From assembly GCA_009889625.1 (NCBI GenBank), contig WTZU01000001.1, forward strand, positions 78,574 through 142,573: a stretch of 64,000 nucleotides of DNA, written 5' to 3'. The notes below the pieces were generated by a model. It saw nothing but the letters and a program-made list of their open reading frames with translations. It did not search any database and had not been told where the DNA came from. Position 1 is the first letter of the stretch. Each line of letters begins with the position of its first letter. The translations under genes were made by a program, and so were the position numbers. Of the stretch, positions 61,488 through 64,000 are shown piece after piece. Source of the DNA: Candidatus Hikarchaeia archaeon HikBin5. Its GTDB lineage: Archaea > Halobacteriota > Halobacteria > Halobacteriales > Hikarchaeaceae.

Positions 61488-63095
61488 ATGGCCTATCAAC
61501 CTATAATTGTCCTGAGTGAGGGCAGTCAACAAACAAGCGGTAGAGATGCACAGAGAATGAACATTGCTGCAGGAAAAGCAGTTGCAGAGGCGGTCCGATC
61601 AACATTAGGTCCTAGAGGAATGGACAAGATGCTTGTGGATTCACTTGGGGAAGTTGTTATCACAAACGACGGTGCAACTATTCTTTCTGAAATGGACATT
61701 GAACACCCCACTGCACAGATGATAGTTGAAGTAGCAGATTCTCAAGAAGAAGAAACCGGAGACGGGACTACATCTGCGGTTGTTTTAACAGGAGAACTAC
61801 TACTTAAAGCGGAGGGACTATTGGATGAAGATGTTCACCCTACCATCATTGTATCTGGTTATCGACTTGCTGCCAAACATGCCCGAACTGTGCTAGACAA
61901 ACTCGCCATAGATGCCGCACCAACCGAAACAGAGACTCTGCTGAAAATAGCAAAAACCTCTATGACCGGAAAAGGTGTCGGCGATTCCCATGATCATCTA
62001 GCCGATTTAGCAGTTAGAACAATACAAGCCATCGAAGAAGACGGAAGAATCGATCTAGAAAATGTTAAAATAGAGACTGTTTCTACTGGTTCAATCGATG
62101 AATCTGAACTAATAGAAGGTGTGTTAATCGATAAGGAACCTGTCCATGAAAACATGCCCACCAAGGTAACAAACGCAAAAATAGCTCTACTAGGAACTGC
62201 AATTGAAATCGCAGAAACAGAAACTGATGCAGAGATCAGCGTATCCGATCCTGCTCAATTACAACAATTCCTTGATGCAGAAGAACAACACATGCGAGAT
62301 CTAGTAAATGCAGTTGTGGATGCAGGGGCAAATGTTGTATTCGTTCAGAAAGGTATCGATGACCTAGCACAACATTACCTAGCCAAAGCGGGAGTCCTCG
62401 CGATTAGACGAACTAAAAAAAGTGATCTAACAAAACTCTCTCGTGCAACAGGGGCAAAAGTAGTGTCAAAAATCACTGATATCTCTAAAGATGATTTGGG
62501 ATCTGTTGGCTTAGTGGAACAAAGAAAAATTGGAGAAGATGAGATGATATTTGTCGTTGAATGTGACAATCCAAAAAGTGTATCTCTCATTTTACGTGGG
62601 GGAACTGAACACGTCGTAGAGGAAGTAGAACGGGCCCTCAATGATGCACTAGAAGTTGTTAGGGTTACCATTCAAGATGGAAAAGTTCTCGCAGGTGGTG
62701 GATCCCCTGAAGTTGAGGTCTCTCTATCCTTGAGAAGCTATGCTGATTCAGTTGGTGGAAGGGAACAACTCGCAATTGAAGCATTTGCAGACGCAGTTGA
62801 AGTCATCCCTCGAACACTAGCTATCAACAGTGGATTGGATCCTATTGATTCTATAGTTGATCTAAGAGCTCAACACACAGCAGGTAATACACACGCTGGT
62901 CTTTCTTCTGTTGAAGGGGGCGTCGCCGATATGTTGGCAGAAGGAGTCGTAGAACCCCTCCGTGTCAAGACCCAGGCAATATCTAGCGCCCAGGAAGCAA
63001 CGGATTTAGTCCTTCGAATAGATGATATCATTGCAGCTGGGGATCTCTCGAAAGGACCCGGGGGCATGGAAGATGACCCCTTTGAACACGTATAA
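61488..63095 (+). CDS. thsA: Thermosome subunit (group II chaperonin)
   Basis: The 535-residue chaperonin subunit begins [51 protein letters not shown]. It carries [14 protein letters not shown] (ATP-hydrolysing Asp), then a normal apical domain ([23 protein letters not shown]) and [14 protein letters not shown]. The C-terminal tail [14 protein letters not shown] is short and lacks the Gly-Met repeats some thermosomes have. The track start at 61473 is TTG; ATG 61488 fits the family. It works with prefoldin (13488) to fold cytosolic proteins. No second subunit lies in this window. Confidence 0.97.
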   Translation: MAYQPIIVLSEGSQQTSGRDAQRMNIAAGKAVAEAVRSTLGPRGMDKMLVDSLGEVVITNDGATILSEMDIEHPTAQMIVEVADSQEEETGDGTTSAVVLTGELLLKAEGLLDEDVHPTIIVSGYRLAAKHARTVLDKLAIDAAPTETETLLKIAKTSMTGKGVGDSHDHLADLAVRTIQAIEEDGRIDLENVKIETVSTGSIDESELIEGVLIDKEPVHENMPTKVTNAKIALLGTAIEIAETETDAEISVSDPAQLQQFLDAEEQHMRDLVNAVVDAGANVVFVQKGIDDLAQHYLAKAGVLAIRRTKKSDLTKLSRATGAKVVSKITDISKDDLGSVGLVEQRKIGEDEMIFVVECDNPKSVSLILRGGTEHVVEEVERALNDALEVVRVTIQDGKVLAGGGSPEVEVSLSLRSYADSVGGREQLAIEAFADAVEVIPRTLAINSGLDPIDSIVDLRAQHTAGNTHAGLSSVEGGVADMLAEGVVEPLRVKTQAISSAQEATDLVLRIDDIIAAGDLSKGPGGMEDDPFEHV

Positions 63096-63136
63096 TCTCC
63101 GATAAAAATTTTATTCTTATAATACCAAAATACTGT

Positions 63137-64000
63137 TTATCCCAGGCTTCCTTCCATCTCTAGTTCTACTAGTCGGTTAAGTTCAACAGCGTACTCGATT
63201 GGCAGTGATTCTGTTATCGGTTCAATAAATCCTGCAACTATCATTTTCTTGGCATCTGTTTCTGAAAGCCCTCTAGATTGTAAGTAAAATATGTCTTCAT
63301 CTCCTATTTTACCAACCGTTGCCTCGTGAGCCACATCCACATTATTTTCATGAATCTCAACGTGAGGCATTGTATCCGAAGTCGAACCATTGTCAAACAT
63401 TAATGCATCACATTCAACCGTAGAAGAAGACCCAGTCGCCCCCTTTGCGATATGGACCAATCCTCTATAATTTGTCCTGCCTCCATCTTTGGAAATAGAC
63501 TTGGATTCTATACTAGATTTGGTATCTGGTGCATTATGGTATACTTTCGCACCCGTGTCGATATTTTGACCCGAACTAGCAAATGCTATCGTCATATGGG
63601 TGTCAGTTGCACCTCTGCCCTTGAGGACTGTGCACGGATACAACATAGTTGCCTTGGACCCCATCGACCCCGAAATCCATTCCATACGACCTTCTGTTTC
63701 TACTATTGCACGTTTTGTATTCAGATTATACGTATTCTTCGACCAGTTTTGTACAGTCGAATACTGGACATGGGCATGATCTTTAACAAATACTTCTACA
63801 CAGCCTGAATGAAGATTAAAAGCAGAATATCTAGGGGCTGAACACCCTTCTATGTAGTGCACTTCAGATCCTGCTTCTGCTATTATCAAAGTATGCTCAA
63901 ATTGTCCCATCCCTGCCGAGTTCATTCGGAAATACGCTTGGACTGGCATTTGAACTTGAACATCTTCTGGAACATATACGAACGAACCACCCGACCAAAT
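63137..64000 (-). CDS. sufB: Fe-S cluster assembly protein SufB (5' end beyond the window)
   Basis: The open frame continues to the window edge: the reverse complement of the last ~50 bases reads WSGGSFVYVPEDVQVQMPVQ, so the ATG at 63949 is internal. SufB is the scaffold of the SUF iron-sulfur assembly complex with SufC and SufD. Visible hallmarks are AYFRMNSAGMGQFEHTLIIAEAGSEVHYIEGCSAPRYSAFNLHSGCVEVFVKDHAHVQYSTVQNWSKN. The beta-helix core and the C-terminal HEATVGKIGDEDIFYLQSRGLSETDAKKMIVAGFIEPI are also visible. SufC presumably lies outside the window. The gene is convergent with the thermosome gene. Confidence 0.95.
   Translation of the reverse strand: MWSGGSFVYVPEDVQVQMPVQAYFRMNSAGMGQFEHTLIIAEAGSEVHYIEGCSAPRYSAFNLHSGCVEVFVKDHAHVQYSTVQNWSKNTYNLNTKRAIVETEGRMEWISGSMGSKATMLYPCTVLKGRGATDTHMTIAFASSGQNIDTGAKVYHNAPDTKSSIESKSISKDGGRTNYRGLVHIAKGATGSSSTVECDALMFDNGSTSDTMPHVEIHENNVDVAHEATVGKIGDEDIFYLQSRGLSETDAKKMIVAGFIEPITESLPIEYAVELNRLVELEMEGSLG

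Noticed and set aside
1-64000. tRNA, rRNA, CRISPR arrays, insertion sequences, prophage genes
   Set aside because: I saw no cloverleaf-like intergenic sequence, no regular repeats, no transposase or integrase ORF and no gap above about 180 bp.

Overview
The window is a gene-dense stretch of a euryarchaeal chromosome. Archaeal markers are unambiguous: geranylgeranylglyceryl phosphate synthase, geranylgeranyl-reductase-family proteins, L37Ae, RNA polymerase subunit P, prefoldin beta, a thermosome subunit, DUF2070, and the archaeal CoA route through pantoate kinase and phosphopantothenate synthetase. Protein style and gene neighbourhoods resemble Halobacteria: an AglD-like glycosyltransferase/flippase fusion, aspS-pantoate kinase-PPS, pth2-truD, rpl37ae-rpoP-pfdB, split gcvPA/gcvPB, grpE-dnaK-dnaJ and a KorA/KorB oxidoreductase. 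The DNA is clearly AT-rich and the proteins are not strongly acidic. My best guess is therefore a low-GC, non-hypersaline relative of Halobacteria, such as the marine group IV / Hikarchaeia type. That placement is inference from recalled families, not from a search.

Layout. 1-9.3 kb: pyruvate kinase 3' end, NfeD-stomatin pair, AglD-like protein, aroD, a small zinc-ribbon membrane protein, GGGP synthase, aspS, pantoate kinase and PPS. 9.3-16.4 kb: dcd diverging from pth2-truD, a periplasmic-binding-type protein, the rpl37ae-rpoP-pfdB cluster, DUF2070 and an HNH-like protein. 16.5-23.7 kb: citramalate/isopropylmalate synthase, a YchF-type GTPase, a bactofilin-like protein, a HTH regulator, HMG-CoA synthase, TatD-like hydrolase and NYN protein. 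23.8-29.5 kb: the glycine cleavage operon gcvT-gcvH-gcvPA-gcvPB, overlapping an rRNA methyltransferase and a small partner. 29.5-34.9 kb: a lipoprotein, the grpE-dnaK-dnaJ chaperone cluster, an isochorismatase-fold hydrolase and a GNAT protein. 35-40 kb: korA-korB, a geranylgeranyl-reductase-family flavoprotein and an aldo/keto reductase. 40-48.4 kb: accessory-looking metabolism (PAPS-reductase-family protein, unknown partner, amidohydrolase-like isochorismatase, asparaginase, HD hydrolase, DtxR-LysE operon, C45-like Ntn hydrolase, cyclic amidohydrolase). 48.4-56.2 kb: COG1361-like surface protein plus RND exporter, a second flavoprotein and an ABC exporter. 56.2-61.4 kb: EamA, SDR, UbiD, aminotransferase and a third isochorismatase-fold protein. 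61.4-64 kb: thermosome and the start of a SufB gene running off the window.

Regulation. Most promoters I can see place a TATA-like box about 25 bp upstream of the start codon, so first genes appear to make leaderless or nearly leaderless transcripts. Downstream operon genes overlap by 1-4 nt, and some have GGAGG-like sites. Several starts in the ORF track were moved to agree with TATA positions or family N-termini. Candidate operators are a TTTAGA-N4-TCTAAA repeat over the dtxR promoter, an 18-bp TTCCGTC palindrome upstream of HMG-CoA synthase, and an 8-bp inverted repeat bracketing the TATA box of the AglD-like gene.

No tRNA, rRNA, CRISPR array, insertion sequence or phage gene was seen, and no intergenic gap exceeds about 180 bp. 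No clearly new multi-gene system stands out. The best leads are the dispersed C-N hydrolase set, the DtxR-LysE operon with its operator, the palindromes, and residue-level oddities in AspRS, L37Ae, pyruvate kinase and the ABC exporter.
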